Source of the DNA: Luteolibacter sp. SL250
GTDB lineage: Bacteria; Verrucomicrobiota; Verrucomicrobiia; Verrucomicrobiales; Akkermansiaceae
Assembly: GCF_026625605.1 (NCBI RefSeq)
Contig: NZ_CP113054.1
Location: forward strand, 1,860,001 to 1,924,000
Direction: 5' to 3'
Length of the DNA stretch: 64,000 nucleotides
Part shown: positions 50,383-58,794 of the stretch, piece after piece
Layout: each line of letters opens with the position of its first letter
Numbering within the stretch: position 1 is the first letter of the stretch
Translations under genes and position numbers: made by a program
The notes under the pieces: model-generated
What the model was told of the DNA's origin: nothing
What the model saw: the letters and a program-made list of their open reading frames with translations, nothing else
Databases searched by the model: none

Positions 50383-50415
50383 GTAGCGGAAGTCGTGAGA
50401 CTTCCGGCTGGGGAG
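50383..50415. repeat. Hairpin repeat GCGGAAGTCGTGAGACTTCCG, copy 1
   Basis: Starts one base after the transglutaminase stop codon (TAG 50380-50382) and contains the hairpin CGGAAGTC-GTGA-GACTTCCG, followed by GCTGGGGAG. Two similar copies lie at 50915 and 51837. Confidence 0.75.
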
Positions 50416-50465
50416 ATGGTGATGAACCCTGTGATTACAGCTGCCCGGTGGATGCCGTCCGCTTC

Positions 50466-50831
50466 CTACGGTTTGTCGGGAAGTTCTTTGATCAAGAGCA
50501 CATGGTCCAGATTGAGCAGGAGGACTTCAGTCTTTGTGGTCGGCGGAACGGATTTCCCTTCTTCGAACTGCATCTGGGGCGTCCACGACGTTTCCACTTC
50601 CACCCAAGGACCACCAGCCAGTTTCAGCACCTTGACCGATGTGTATTGGGCCAGGAAACCACGGCCGCTTGTGGAAACTTTGTCCGCCACGCCATTGGGG
50701 AAGGTGATCCAGTAGGTCTTGCCCACCTCCACCGGAGGTCTCGCCGTGGCCGATCCCGGTGGCTGGCAGCTCGAAAGCACCAATACCAATGGAACAAGGA
50801 GTGAGGAAAGGAAGAGAGGGAAGGGTTTCAT
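50466..50831 (-). CDS. Lipoprotein of unknown function
   Basis: The start at 50831 (MKPFPLFLSSLLVPLVLVLSSC) gives a lipoprotein signal with LSSC at its end; the 126-residue frame from 50846 would precede it by five residues. The mature 100 residues form strand-like segments (GKTYWITFPNGVADKVSTSG, GFLAQYTSVKVLKLAGGPWV, VLLLNLDHVLLIKELPD). I recognise no family. It is convergent with the transglutaminase gene and divergent from the secretin-domain gene. Confidence 0.75.
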   Translation of the reverse strand: MKPFPLFLSSLLVPLVLVLSSCQPPGSATARPPVEVGKTYWITFPNGVADKVSTSGRGFLAQYTSVKVLKLAGGPWVEVETSWTPQMQFEEGKSVPPTTKTEVLLLNLDHVLLIKELPDKP

Positions 50832-50914
50832 GGTGGTAACATCCATGAAATCATAATGCTGTCCCTGGCGTCCATTGATTTCGGCATGGCTTGTCGCCGG
50901 GCCGGCATGACGAA

Positions 50915-50947
50915 GTGGCGGAAGTCGTGAGACTTCCGGTTGGGGAG
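50915..50947. repeat. Hairpin repeat, copy 2
   Basis: GTGGCGGAAGTCGTGAGACT and so on, differing from copy 1 by GTGG for GTAG and GGTTGGGG for GGCTGGGG. It lies in the 289-bp gap between divergent genes (50832-51120), in which nothing else is recognised. It is not at a stop codon. Confidence 0.75.
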
Positions 50948-51120
50948 GCGTCGATCATCCCATGACACCGCAGCGGATGGGCGCCGTTTTTCCGATGGCG
51001 GTGTGCCAGAGAGTGGGTGGTTCGACGGGGGTGGTAGATGAATCTTCCGCCCCGGCGACATTCTTCTTTTTGCTCGCGGCAGGTCACTTCTTCGGTCATG
51101 AATCGTATTCCGCTCGACCG

Positions 51121-51837
51121 ATGAAATTGCCAATTCTCCTGATCGCTCTTGCTGTTCCGGTCTCCGGGACCCTGTTTGCACAGGAGAAGGGAAATCGCAT
51201 CACCATCGCTCCGGCGGAAAGGGAGAAGGTGCTCGAGCGCATGACCTTGATGGTCATGCCGCGGGTCGATTTCGAGAATACCAAGCTCGGGGAGGCCGTG
51301 GACTTCTTCCGTATGTCAAACGGTGGTTGCGAGCGCCTGCCAACCGCGCCAAAACCCTACGGATTTATCATTGTCACTCCGGGGCTGGACGAACGGAAAA
51401 TCAAGAAGTTGTCCGTGAGGAACATTGGCCTCCATGATCTCCTCAACCAATGCGCCGCCATTACAGGGAGCTGCATCTACGTGAGCAACAACCTCATCGA
51501 ATTCCATGATGGTGATCGGATCGATCCGGCGCGTTTCGCGATGCCTGATGGGAAGGGTATGGATGCCGCACGCAACATTATCGTCCCGCGCCTGGATTTC
51601 GTGGACACGTCGCTGGAGGAAGCGGTTGCATTCCTTAATTCCCGGATCGCCGATCTGGTCGTCCCGGAAAAGAGAGTCAGGCTCGTGATTGATCCGGCCA
51701 CGGATTCACAAGCTCTCATTCCGCAGATGAGAGCGAGAGACATTTCTCTGGCGGATGCCACCTTGATGATGGCGTTGAGAACCGGGAACCGTCTTGCCTC
51801 GGACGCGACCACCCTGCGGATCGTCAAACCGAAGTAG
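51121..51837 (+). CDS. Secreted protein with two STN-like domains
   Basis: The 238-residue product starts at ATG 51121 with a signal peptide (MKLPILLIALAVPVSGTLFA). It consists of two similar domains of about 95 residues: MVMPRVDFENTKLGEAVDFF near residue 45 and IIVPRLDFVDTSLEEAVAFL near residue 150, each followed by a strand-rich segment. This pattern resembles secretin/TonB short N-terminal (STN) repeats, as in verrucomicrobial proteins with motifs of the type PxVxFxxxxxxEAVxFLR. A peptidoglycan or secretion-related role is inferred. Its stop abuts hairpin repeat copy 3. Confidence 0.78.
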   Translation: MKLPILLIALAVPVSGTLFAQEKGNRITIAPAEREKVLERMTLMVMPRVDFENTKLGEAVDFFRMSNGGCERLPTAPKPYGFIIVTPGLDERKIKKLSVRNIGLHDLLNQCAAITGSCIYVSNNLIEFHDGDRIDPARFAMPDGKGMDAARNIIVPRLDFVDTSLEEAVAFLNSRIADLVVPEKRVRLVIDPATDSQALIPQMRARDISLADATLMMALRTGNRLASDATTLRIVKPK

Positions 51838-51862
51838 TGGCGTTGTGGAGCTTCCGGCTGGG
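51837..51862. repeat. Hairpin repeat, copy 3 (degenerate)
   Basis: Begins at the last base of the preceding stop codon (TAG 51835-51837). GTGGCGTTGTGGAGCTTCCG resembles GTGGCGGAAGTCGTGAGACT with decay of the left stem, and GGCTGGGG is preserved. Confidence 0.55.
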
Positions 51863-51940
51863 GAAGCGTCGCCCATCCCTGCAACTCCGTCATTGCCGGG
51901 GCAGGCGGCATTTGGCAATGTACCGCATCCGGGCTCCCTT

Positions 51941-52288
51941 ATGCCGAACCCACTCGTCATCTGCCTGCTCAGCTTCTCGGCGATCTTCACGTTCGCCTTC
52001 GGGATGGCTTGGTTCATGCCATTGGTCGCCGCCCGCAATGAGGTGCGGAAGGAGGAGGCCACCGCGCACGACACCATTCTCACCGGGGCGGACATTCTTC
52101 TCCTGATCATGGATTGCTTTCCGTTTTTCTGGATCTTCCGGACCGTGGGTAAATTGCCGGAACTTCCCGCCGCGGCGCGGGAGGTGAGGGAGATCTGGCA
52201 GGCGGAGCCGTCCATCCGCCGGATGTTCCACGCGTGGCTCGTCAGCCTGGGCGTCCTCCTCCTCACCATCCTCTTCGGGATTTTCTGA
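51941..52288 (+). CDS. Small membrane protein of unknown function
   Basis: The 115-residue product starts at ATG 51941 (MPNPLVICLLSFSAIFTFAF); the frame upstream to 51794 is over repeat and a gene end. It has three predicted membrane segments (LVICLLSFSAIFTFAFGMAWF, ADILLLIMDCFPFFWIF, AWLVSLGVLLLTILFGIF) and a charged loop (EVRKEEATAHD). No family recognised. Confidence 0.65.
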   Translation: MPNPLVICLLSFSAIFTFAFGMAWFMPLVAARNEVRKEEATAHDTILTGADILLLIMDCFPFFWIFRTVGKLPELPAAAREVREIWQAEPSIRRMFHAWLVSLGVLLLTILFGIF

Positions 52289-52373
52289 GCGGGCATGGAT
52301 TGGCACTCCCGGTCGCTTTCGCTTTGACCTTCCGCGGATTGTTATTTAAGAAATCCGTGGTAACGGCCCCGAA

Positions 52374-53033
52374 ATGAAGTGTCCCCGCTGCGTTCAACGA
52401 ATCCACCGAGCGGCACAGTCGTGCCCTCATTGCGGGTTCTCGCTGGCGGATGCGGACGCCAACTTCGGTGATGGAGAGGTGACCCTCCGCAGCCTGACGG
52501 ACGCTGCGGGCCTCCTGCGGCGTGGAGGACGGCGCAAGGTGGAGTCGGCAATGGAAGAGATCGGCCGGAAGTTCCCGCAGATTTTCGTAGCCGTTTATAC
52601 CGGGCCGCTGGGAGAGGTGGCGAACATCCGCCAGTTCGGCTTCTGGCTGCTGAACCGCGCCGCGTTCGAGGACATCCCTGTGGGCAAGCCGAATGAAGCG
52701 GGGATTCTTTTCACGATCGACCCGGAGTCAAAGGCGGCGGCGGTGACCTTCGGCTACCTGCTGGATCCTTTTCTAGATGAGTCGGACACCTTCGAATGCC
52801 TTTCCCGGGCGCATTCCCACTGGCTCGACGGACGGTATGCGGACGGACTCGTGAAAGCCATCCTCCACCTGGGGGGGATCCTGGCGAAGCGCAGCCGCCA
52901 GGCCCGGCGCGCCCCGGAGAAGTTCGAGCGCAAGGTGCTGCCGCCTCCGCAGATGGGGGATCTGGTCCGCAGGATCCGCTCCGGGCACCGCGTGCCGGAG
53001 GAGCAACCGGTGACGGAGGAGGTGGAGAAGTGA
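52374..53033 (+). CDS. Zinc-ribbon protein with TPM-like domain
   Basis: The 219-residue product begins with a zinc ribbon (MKCPRCVQRIHRAAQSCPHCGFSLAD; two CxxC pairs) and continues with a TPM/YgcG-type domain of about 130 residues (ESAMEEIGRKFPQIFVAVYT, RAAFEDIPVGKPNEAGILFTIDPE, FGYLLDPFLDESDTFECL). TPM domains are found in photosystem II repair protein and in some phosphatase-like proteins. The last 60 residues are basic. No membrane segment or signal. Its stop codon overlaps the GTG start of the next gene (GTGA at 53030-53033), so it is coupled to it. Confidence 0.8.
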   Translation: MKCPRCVQRIHRAAQSCPHCGFSLADADANFGDGEVTLRSLTDAAGLLRRGGRRKVESAMEEIGRKFPQIFVAVYTGPLGEVANIRQFGFWLLNRAAFEDIPVGKPNEAGILFTIDPESKAAAVTFGYLLDPFLDESDTFECLSRAHSHWLDGRYADGLVKAILHLGGILAKRSRQARRAPEKFERKVLPPPQMGDLVRRIRSGHRVPEEQPVTEEVEK

Positions 53034-54046
53034 GATCGCTTCCTTTCTTGGTGCTGGCGGTTTTTTCCACCGTCCATGCCGCCTCCCTCCAGTTGCCAAC
53101 CTGGAAGGACGACGAGCGGAAAGCCTTCGAGGAAGCGGGAGGCATCCTGCGCAGCTTCATCCTGGCGGATGATCCGGAACCGGAGCCTGAGACACCGCTG
53201 GATGTGGAGAAACCGAAAGCGGATGAGGTGACGAATGATCCCCTGCGTTCGTCGGAGATCCCTGAAAAGTTCCTCAGCGCCTACTTCGCGGAGAAACCCA
53301 CCGAATTTCTGGTGGACCCTCAGGGCTTGCTGAATCCAAAGGACTACAAGGACCGGCTGGGGTTCCTGAAGTACCACGCGGGTGACTCATCCATCGACTT
53401 TTTCGTCTATGTCTTCGGCGGGGAGCAGGAAATCCCCGGGGAGGTCCGTGCGGAGGAAACAGTGGAGCGTCTCTTCACCACCGGCCGCCCTGCCGTGGTG
53501 GTGTTCTACTTCCTGGGAGCGCCGCAGCGGTCCGCCATTCATCTCAGCCCGTCCCTGACGGAGACGGTATCGGCGGCGGACCAGCGCCGCGCCTTGCAGA
53601 GCTCCGTCATGTCCGCCTTTGAGAAGCTGAATACCACGGACCAGCTCGACGCGTTCTCCGTCCAGATGTCCATCCGCATCTACTGGATGGAGCGCATGCT
53701 GGGAGGTGGTGGTTCTCCGGAGGAGATTCCCGTCTTTTCCCACCGCCCGGCGGCCAAAAAGGTGGCTGCCCCCTCGGCATTGGATGTCTGGAAGGAGCAG
53801 GTGTCCATCTGGGTGAGGGAATGGTGGGGTGGGGTTTCATTGCTGCTCGGCGGGGGGCTGCTGGTTTCTTCCTTTGTTGCCTGGATGAGATCGAGGATGC
53901 GTTTCCGATTCCCGGATCTGGAGGTGGAACCCCGTTTGGGAGGCTCCCATGCGGCAGGCGTGGGTGCGGTAATTTCCTTCGCCAGCGCCGCGCTGCCACC
54001 CGCATCCCAGAAAGACCAGGTGCCTGACTACCTGAGGCGCGCCTGA
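53030..54046 (+). CDS. Secreted/membrane protein with TPM-like domain
   Basis: The start GTG at 53030 overlaps the preceding stop and follows a GGAGG-like site; it yields a signal (MRSLPFLVLAVFSTVHAAS) on a 338-residue product. The periplasmic part of about 200 residues resembles the TPM-like domain of its neighbour (IDFFVYVFGGEQEIP, AVVVFYFLGAPQRSAIHLSP, FSVQMSIRIYWMERML). One C-terminal membrane segment (GGVSLLLGGGLLVSSFVAWM) is followed by a cytoplasmic tail of about 50 residues. The pair may form a complex across the membrane. No recognised catalytic residue. Confidence 0.7.
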   Translation: MRSLPFLVLAVFSTVHAASLQLPTWKDDERKAFEEAGGILRSFILADDPEPEPETPLDVEKPKADEVTNDPLRSSEIPEKFLSAYFAEKPTEFLVDPQGLLNPKDYKDRLGFLKYHAGDSSIDFFVYVFGGEQEIPGEVRAEETVERLFTTGRPAVVVFYFLGAPQRSAIHLSPSLTETVSAADQRRALQSSVMSAFEKLNTTDQLDAFSVQMSIRIYWMERMLGGGGSPEEIPVFSHRPAAKKVAAPSALDVWKEQVSIWVREWWGGVSLLLGGGLLVSSFVAWMRSRMRFRFPDLEVEPRLGGSHAAGVGAVISFASAALPPASQKDQVPDYLRRA

Positions 54047-54110
54047 ATCCTTGCAATTCCCCTTGTTGCGGAAAACGTGGGATCTGCCTAAGGTAACGCA
54101 GTCCATCCCG

Positions 54111-55094
54111 ATGTTCCGGTCCGTTTCCCGTATCTTCCTCCTGCTGTGCGCATTCACCCACCTGGTGGAGGCCCAGCCCTTCTATTTCAATGAGAAGAAG
54201 GCTCCTGAGAACCGCGAGGACATCGAGGCGATCCAGAAGGCGCTCACCTCCGCCCTGCAGAAGGCGCGGGACGCGACGGTGTGCATCGACATCGGCGATG
54301 GCAGCGGCAGCGGCGTGATCATCTCCGCGGACGGTCTGGTGCTGACAGCCGCCCACGTGAGTACCGGGGTGGGGAAGGAGGTCACCGTCATCATGGAGGA
54401 CGGGCGGAAGCTGAAGGCGGAGACACTTGGCCTCGTCGCGGATGTGGATGCGGCGATGGTGAAGATCACGGAAAAGGGACCTTTCCCGTTCGTGCCCATC
54501 GACAAGGAAGGAACCTCCCAACTGGGGGACTGGGTGTTTTCACTGGGTCATTCCGGCGGGTTTGACAAGGAGCGGGGTTCGGTCGTCCGGCTCGGACGTC
54601 TGGTGCGCATCGCGAACTCTACCATCCAGACCGACTGCGCTCTGATCGGAGGTGACTCCGGCGGTCCGCTGTTCGACATGTCCGGAAAGGTGATCGGCAT
54701 CCATTCCCGGGTGGGTGAGCAGTTGCAGGTGAACATGCACGTTCCCCTGAAGGAGTTCATCAACAACTGGGACGGCATGCTTCGGTCGGAGTTCATCGGG
54801 GAGGGCCCTTTCGCGCAGAAGCCGGAAAAGGGCAGTGGACTGCTGGGCGTGGCGACCGAGGCGAAATCCGGGGGAGGTCTGAAGGTGCTCAAAGTCGGCC
54901 GTGAAACTCCGGCCGAAAAAGCCGGCATCAAGGAAGGTGATGTCCTGCTGGAGTTGAACGGCACCGTGCTGGAGACGCGGGAGCAACTCCAGGAACTGAT
55001 CAAGGAGATGGCCGCCGGGGACAAGGTGGAGATCGAGGCGATGCGCGGCGGGAAGCCGCAAACTTTCAAACTGAAACTCGGTGAACGCAATTGA
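54111..55094 (+). CDS. HtrA/DegP-like trypsin-fold protease with PDZ domain
   Basis: The 327-residue product (start ATG 54111, MFRSVSRIFLLLCAFTHLVE) has a signal peptide and a trypsin-like domain with the complete triad: His82 (TAAHVS), Asp113 (DVDAAMV) and Ser183 (GGDSGGPLF). A PDZ domain follows (about residues 240-327; LKVGRETPAEKAGIKEGDVL). It is a periplasmic protease, one PDZ long, like DegS. The start upstream to 54051 would add residues without signal. The next gene encodes a related protein with a lost active site, and a 195-bp inverted repeat lies between. Confidence 0.9.
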   Translation: MFRSVSRIFLLLCAFTHLVEAQPFYFNEKKAPENREDIEAIQKALTSALQKARDATVCIDIGDGSGSGVIISADGLVLTAAHVSTGVGKEVTVIMEDGRKLKAETLGLVADVDAAMVKITEKGPFPFVPIDKEGTSQLGDWVFSLGHSGGFDKERGSVVRLGRLVRIANSTIQTDCALIGGDSGGPLFDMSGKVIGIHSRVGEQLQVNMHVPLKEFINNWDGMLRSEFIGEGPFAQKPEKGSGLLGVATEAKSGGGLKVLKVGRETPAEKAGIKEGDVLLELNGTVLETREQLQELIKEMAAGDKVEIEAMRGGKPQTFKLKLGERN

Positions 55095-55110
55095 TGGCCT
55101 GCTGGGATAT

Positions 55111-55305
55111 GTGGCTGCGGCGTCCCGCCGCAGGCCGTGGCGATGGCGTCCCGCCGTCGCTTTGGAGAGCGTCGGGTGGTGGTCATCGGGCCGGACAACA
55201 AGGATCGTGATGTGTGATATGGATAACAGGATGGCGAAGGTCTCCGTGAGGGAGAATTGCGGCGGGACGCCACAATCACGGCCTGCGGCGGGACGCCGCA
55301 GCCAC
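55111..55305. mobile_element. 195-bp element with 46-bp inverted repeats
   Basis: Arms at 55111-55156 and 55260-55305 match at 42 of 46 positions, the differences being in one internal hexamer (GCGATG versus ATTGTG). Each arm reads GTGGCTGCGGCGTCCCGCCG, GCAGGCCGTG, a hexamer, then GCGTCCCGCCG. The spacer of 103 bp has no gene. It lies 17 bp after one HtrA gene and 19 bp before the other. Confidence 0.75.
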
Positions 55306-55323
55306 GGTCCGGCGCTTTTGAAA

Positions 55324-56295
55324 ATGGTCGTGACTTTTCCACTCATCGCGCTGTCGCTGGCGGCTGAGTCCCACGGATTCCAGTCGCTGGAGTCCACCTA
55401 CCGCCGGACCGGACCGGCGGTGACTTCCGTTTTCGAGGAACAACGCCACGTGCTCCAGCAATCCAGCGCTGTGATGCTCAGCGGGAGAAAGGAGATCGCC
55501 TACGGGGTGGTGGTGTCACCGGACGGATACATCGTCACCAAAGCGAGCGAGATCGCCGGTACCGCCAATCTTTCCGTGAGGGTTGACACACAGTCCTATC
55601 CGGATGCGAAGGTCGTCACCGTGGACGACGAGTGGGATGTCGCGCTGGTCCAGGTGGAGGCTTCGGGCCTCATCCCGGTGGCCTACGCACCCTCCAGCAA
55701 CATCCCTCAGGGAAGCTGGGTTGTCGCCAACGGGGCCACCAGCCTGAAGGCTCGGCGCGCGTTGGTCGGCATCGTCAGCGCGAAGATCCGCCCCATCCCG
55801 GCGGGTGGAGGGAATCTGGGCATCGCATTCAAGGAAGATTCCGAGGAGACCCTTGAAATCGAGGATCTGGCGGAGGACGGAGCCGCGGCGAAGGCCGGAC
55901 TGAAGAAAGGCGACATCATCGTCGCGCTCAATGGTCGGGCGGTGGTGAAGTTTGACGAGGTTTCCGAGGCGCTGAAGAACCTCAAGCCCGGCACGGTGGT
56001 GCAGGTCACCTACCAGCGGAAGGAAGTGGACGAGACGGTGGACGTGACACTGGATCCAGGCCCTATCACCCGGAATGATCAGATGAGCGGTGCCTACTCC
56101 GACCGCCGCAGCGGCTTCCCGAGGGTGATGCAGCACGACATCATCGGTGACAAATCCATCGTTGGCGGGCCTTTGCTCGACCTTGACGGGAGGTGCGTGG
56201 GCATGAACATCGCCCGGGCCAACCGCGCGGAGAGCTTCGCAATCCCGGTGGAGGATCTCAAGGCGCTCGCCGCGCGGCTGATGAAGCGGCAGTGA
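55324..56295 (+). CDS. HtrA-type protein without its catalytic residues
   Basis: The 323-residue product (start ATG 55324, MVVTFPLIALSLAAESHG) has a signal and the trypsin-fold domain followed by one PDZ (residues ~185-255, LAEDGAAAKAGLKKGDIIV). Where HtrA has its His, the sequence reads VTKASEIAG (Ser75), and where it has its Ser, KSIVGGPLLD (Val280); only Asp105 (EWDVALVQ) remains. It is therefore predicted inactive as a protease. The C-terminal segment after the PDZ returns to protease-like sequence, an order change relative to classical HtrA. It may act as a regulator or scaffold for the active neighbour; this is inference. Confidence 0.85.
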   Translation: MVVTFPLIALSLAAESHGFQSLESTYRRTGPAVTSVFEEQRHVLQQSSAVMLSGRKEIAYGVVVSPDGYIVTKASEIAGTANLSVRVDTQSYPDAKVVTVDDEWDVALVQVEASGLIPVAYAPSSNIPQGSWVVANGATSLKARRALVGIVSAKIRPIPAGGGNLGIAFKEDSEETLEIEDLAEDGAAAKAGLKKGDIIVALNGRAVVKFDEVSEALKNLKPGTVVQVTYQRKEVDETVDVTLDPGPITRNDQMSGAYSDRRSGFPRVMQHDIIGDKSIVGGPLLDLDGRCVGMNIARANRAESFAIPVEDLKALAARLMKRQ

Positions 56296-56301
56296 CGGGG
56301 T

Positions 56302-56541
56302 TCAGAGTTTCTTCAGGAACTTCTCCGGGTTCTTCTCGAATTTGCCGATGCATGGTTTGCAGCAGAACTTCACCTCCTGGCCATCATAGACCTTGGTGAT
56401 CACCCGGCCCATGGAGCCGAGCTTGTTGTCCGAAACAATGCAGACGTCCTTGGTGTAGGGCTTCGTCTTTTCAGGGGCTGCGATGACACCGGAGAGTCCG
56501 GAGAAGAGGGCGAGCGCGATGATGCTGATGGTGGTTTTCAT
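56302..56541 (-). CDS. Small secreted metal-binding-type protein (YHS/TRASH-like)
   Basis: The 79-residue product has a signal peptide (MKTTISIIALALFSGLSGVIAA) and a mature part with VCIVSDNKLGSMGRVITKVY and VKFCCKPCIGKFEKNPEKFL. The CCKPC ... KF-NPEKFL end resembles YHS/TRASH metal-binding domains that often bind copper or mercury. It follows the multicopper oxidase gene on the same strand by 36 bp and probably belongs to the copper set. Confidence 0.75.
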   Translation of the reverse strand: MKTTISIIALALFSGLSGVIAAPEKTKPYTKDVCIVSDNKLGSMGRVITKVYDGQEVKFCCKPCIGKFEKNPEKFLKKL

Positions 56542-56577
56542 GATGTTGTTCGTTTGGTGTTTGGTTGTGATGGTGGA

Positions 56578-58716
56578 TCAGAAGCGGAATTGGAGGCCTC
56601 CGCCGAAGCCGTATTCGGAATGGTACTGGGAGATGAGGGAGAGTTGCTTGTTGAGGGTCCAGGTCGCGCCGGTCGTCCACTCCCATTCGCTGCCGGTGTC
56701 GTACTGGACCTCCGCGAAGACATTCAGCCGGTCGGTGATCTGGAGCGACTTGCCCAGCCCCACGCGCGCGTCGCCCTCCGAGTCGATCTGCAGGGTGCTG
56801 TCGATGAGGTAGGGGAGCCGGTACTCCACACCGGCGAAGGCACGGTCCGCCTCCCCGTCATGGTTGGTGAAACGCCAGCCCAGCACGGAGGAGAGGTTGG
56901 GGTCGAAGTAGCGCTTCCAGCCGATCTCCGCCTCATAGGAGAACTCATCCCTCCAGCCCATCTCCCACGCGGCGAAAAAGTCGTTGTAGGAATTCATCAC
57001 CGTGAACTGACCCTCGCTCATGTGGGACTGGATGGAGCCGTCCACGAACATGAAAAGCGGGTCATGGTCATGGCCTCCGGCGTGTGGCTGGTGGTCGGCG
57101 GTTCCGCCCGTCGCGGGCTGTGATTCAGCCGGGACGCAGCATTCATCGGTGCAGATGACATTGGTGCCGGTCTTCAGTTTCCCCTGGGGCGGGGGATTCC
57201 AATTCTTGTCCTGATAGGCGAAGATGCGGGTCATGCCGGCGTGCATGTGGTAGAGAAGGTGGCAGTGAAGCAGCCAGTCGCCGGGATTGTCCGCGTGGAA
57301 CTCCACGGTGCGCTTGCCCATCGGCGGCACGTCGATGGTGTGCTTCAGCGGGGCATCTTTTCCCTGTCCGGCCAGAACGCGGAAGAAGTGACCGTGGAGG
57401 TGGATGGGGTGGTGCATCATGGTGTCATTGATGAACTCCATGCGGATGACCTCGCCTTTCTTGATCGGGATCACGCCGTCCTGCGCATAGGTCTTTCCGT
57501 TGAAAGACCAGATGTAGCGCTCCATGTCACCGGTCAGGCGCAGCTCGATGGTGCGGCGCGGCAGGGACGCTGGGAACGCGGTGGGACCCGGAGAGCGGAG
57601 CCGCGAGTAGGGGGGTAGCGGGCGTTCCGCTTCCTCCATTTGGTGACCCGCTGGCATGTCGTCCATGTCCATCTCGTCCATGGCAGCCATCAGGTGGTGG
57701 TCCATCCGGTAGTTGTCCGGACGCGGGATGTCCGGTGCGGCGTGTCGGTCACCATCACCCAGGAAGATGGAGGCATGGCCGGAACCGTCCTGGGCGGTGG
57801 CGCGCACCTCCCATTCACCGGAGGCGGGGACATTCACGATGACGTCATAGGTCTCCGCCATCCCCACCAGGAGGCGCTTTACAGAGATGGGCCTGACGGG
57901 TGGGCCGTCCGCCGCGACGATCCGCAGCGGCCCGGTGGCGGAGTTCAGGTAGAAATACGTGGAGGCTCCTGCATTGATGAAACGCAGGCGCACCGTCTCA
58001 CCCGGTTTCCCCGGCAGGTGGATCGCCCGCTTCCCATTCGCCAGGAAGGCGTCGTAGGCGACGTCGGAGATGTCCATGGCAGGCATCCGGGAGCGTTCCC
58101 GGTCGAAGAATTCGCCGAGGGCTCCGGCTTTCGCCGCGCCGGTCAGGCTCTGGATGGAGCCTTTTTTCAGCTCATACCACTCCGTGCCGCGGCGCAGGGA
58201 GCGCATCACTTCATCCGGGCTTTCCGTGGTCCAGTCGGACAGGACCACAACGTGATCATGGTCCGCCTTCACCGGCTCTCCGGCGGCGGGATCGACCACG
58301 ATCGAACCGTACACCCCTTCCTGCTCCTGCAGGTGGGTGTGGCTGTGGTACCAATACGTGCCGGAATGGGGCAGCTTGAACTCAAAGGTGTGCGTGCCGC
58401 CCGGTTGGATGGGCGGAGTAGTCACGTGTGGGACGCCGTCCTGCGCCACGGGCAGGACGATGCCATGCCAGTGGACGGAGGTTTCCTCCTTGGTCATCCG
58501 GTTGTGGACGCGGATGCGTGCGGTGTCCCCCTCGCGGAAGCGCAGGGTGGGACCGGGGATGCCGCCGTTGACGGTGATGGCGGGCACGGCTTTCAGACCG
58601 TCGCCCGGAGTCCAGTTCTCGCGGCGGATTTCGAGGTCATATTCGATGACGCGGGCGTGAAGGCCCAGTGTGGATAGAAATAGGAATAGGAATAGGAAGA
58701 TGGTTTTCATGAGCAT
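56578..58716 (-). CDS. Multicopper oxidase fused to CopB-like barrel domain
   Basis: A 712-residue fusion starting at or near 58716 with a Sec signal (MKTIFLFLFLFLSTLGLHAR from 58710). Three cupredoxin domains carry all copper motifs: HWHG (residues 82-85), YWYHSHTHLQ, HPIHLHGH (~434) and HCHLLYHMHAGM (~482). A Met/Asp-rich stretch (MAAMDEMDMDDMPAGHQMEE) lies between domains 2 and 3. After about residue 540, a CopB-like outer-membrane barrel follows (AEIGWKRYFDPNLSSVLGW, GLGKSLQITDRLNVFAE, ending GGGLQFRF). In most bacteria CopA and CopB are separate; here they are one protein. Role: Cu(I) oxidation and copper tolerance. Small metal-binding proteins flank it. Confidence 0.9.
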   Translation of the reverse strand: MLMKTIFLFLFLFLSTLGLHARVIEYDLEIRRENWTPGDGLKAVPAITVNGGIPGPTLRFREGDTARIRVHNRMTKEETSVHWHGIVLPVAQDGVPHVTTPPIQPGGTHTFEFKLPHSGTYWYHSHTHLQEQEGVYGSIVVDPAAGEPVKADHDHVVVLSDWTTESPDEVMRSLRRGTEWYELKKGSIQSLTGAAKAGALGEFFDRERSRMPAMDISDVAYDAFLANGKRAIHLPGKPGETVRLRFINAGASTYFYLNSATGPLRIVAADGPPVRPISVKRLLVGMAETYDVIVNVPASGEWEVRATAQDGSGHASIFLGDGDRHAAPDIPRPDNYRMDHHLMAAMDEMDMDDMPAGHQMEEAERPLPPYSRLRSPGPTAFPASLPRRTIELRLTGDMERYIWSFNGKTYAQDGVIPIKKGEVIRMEFINDTMMHHPIHLHGHFFRVLAGQGKDAPLKHTIDVPPMGKRTVEFHADNPGDWLLHCHLLYHMHAGMTRIFAYQDKNWNPPPQGKLKTGTNVICTDECCVPAESQPATGGTADHQPHAGGHDHDPLFMFVDGSIQSHMSEGQFTVMNSYNDFFAAWEMGWRDEFSYEAEIGWKRYFDPNLSSVLGWRFTNHDGEADRAFAGVEYRLPYLIDSTLQIDSEGDARVGLGKSLQITDRLNVFAEVQYDTGSEWEWTTGATWTLNKQLSLISQYHSEYGFGGGLQFRF

Positions 58717-58794
58717 GATGAAGTGGTGCTCCCGGGGAACGGGTGCGCATGGGAATGAAGCTCACGGGGAAAAGCCCGTGGATCACCCACTTCA

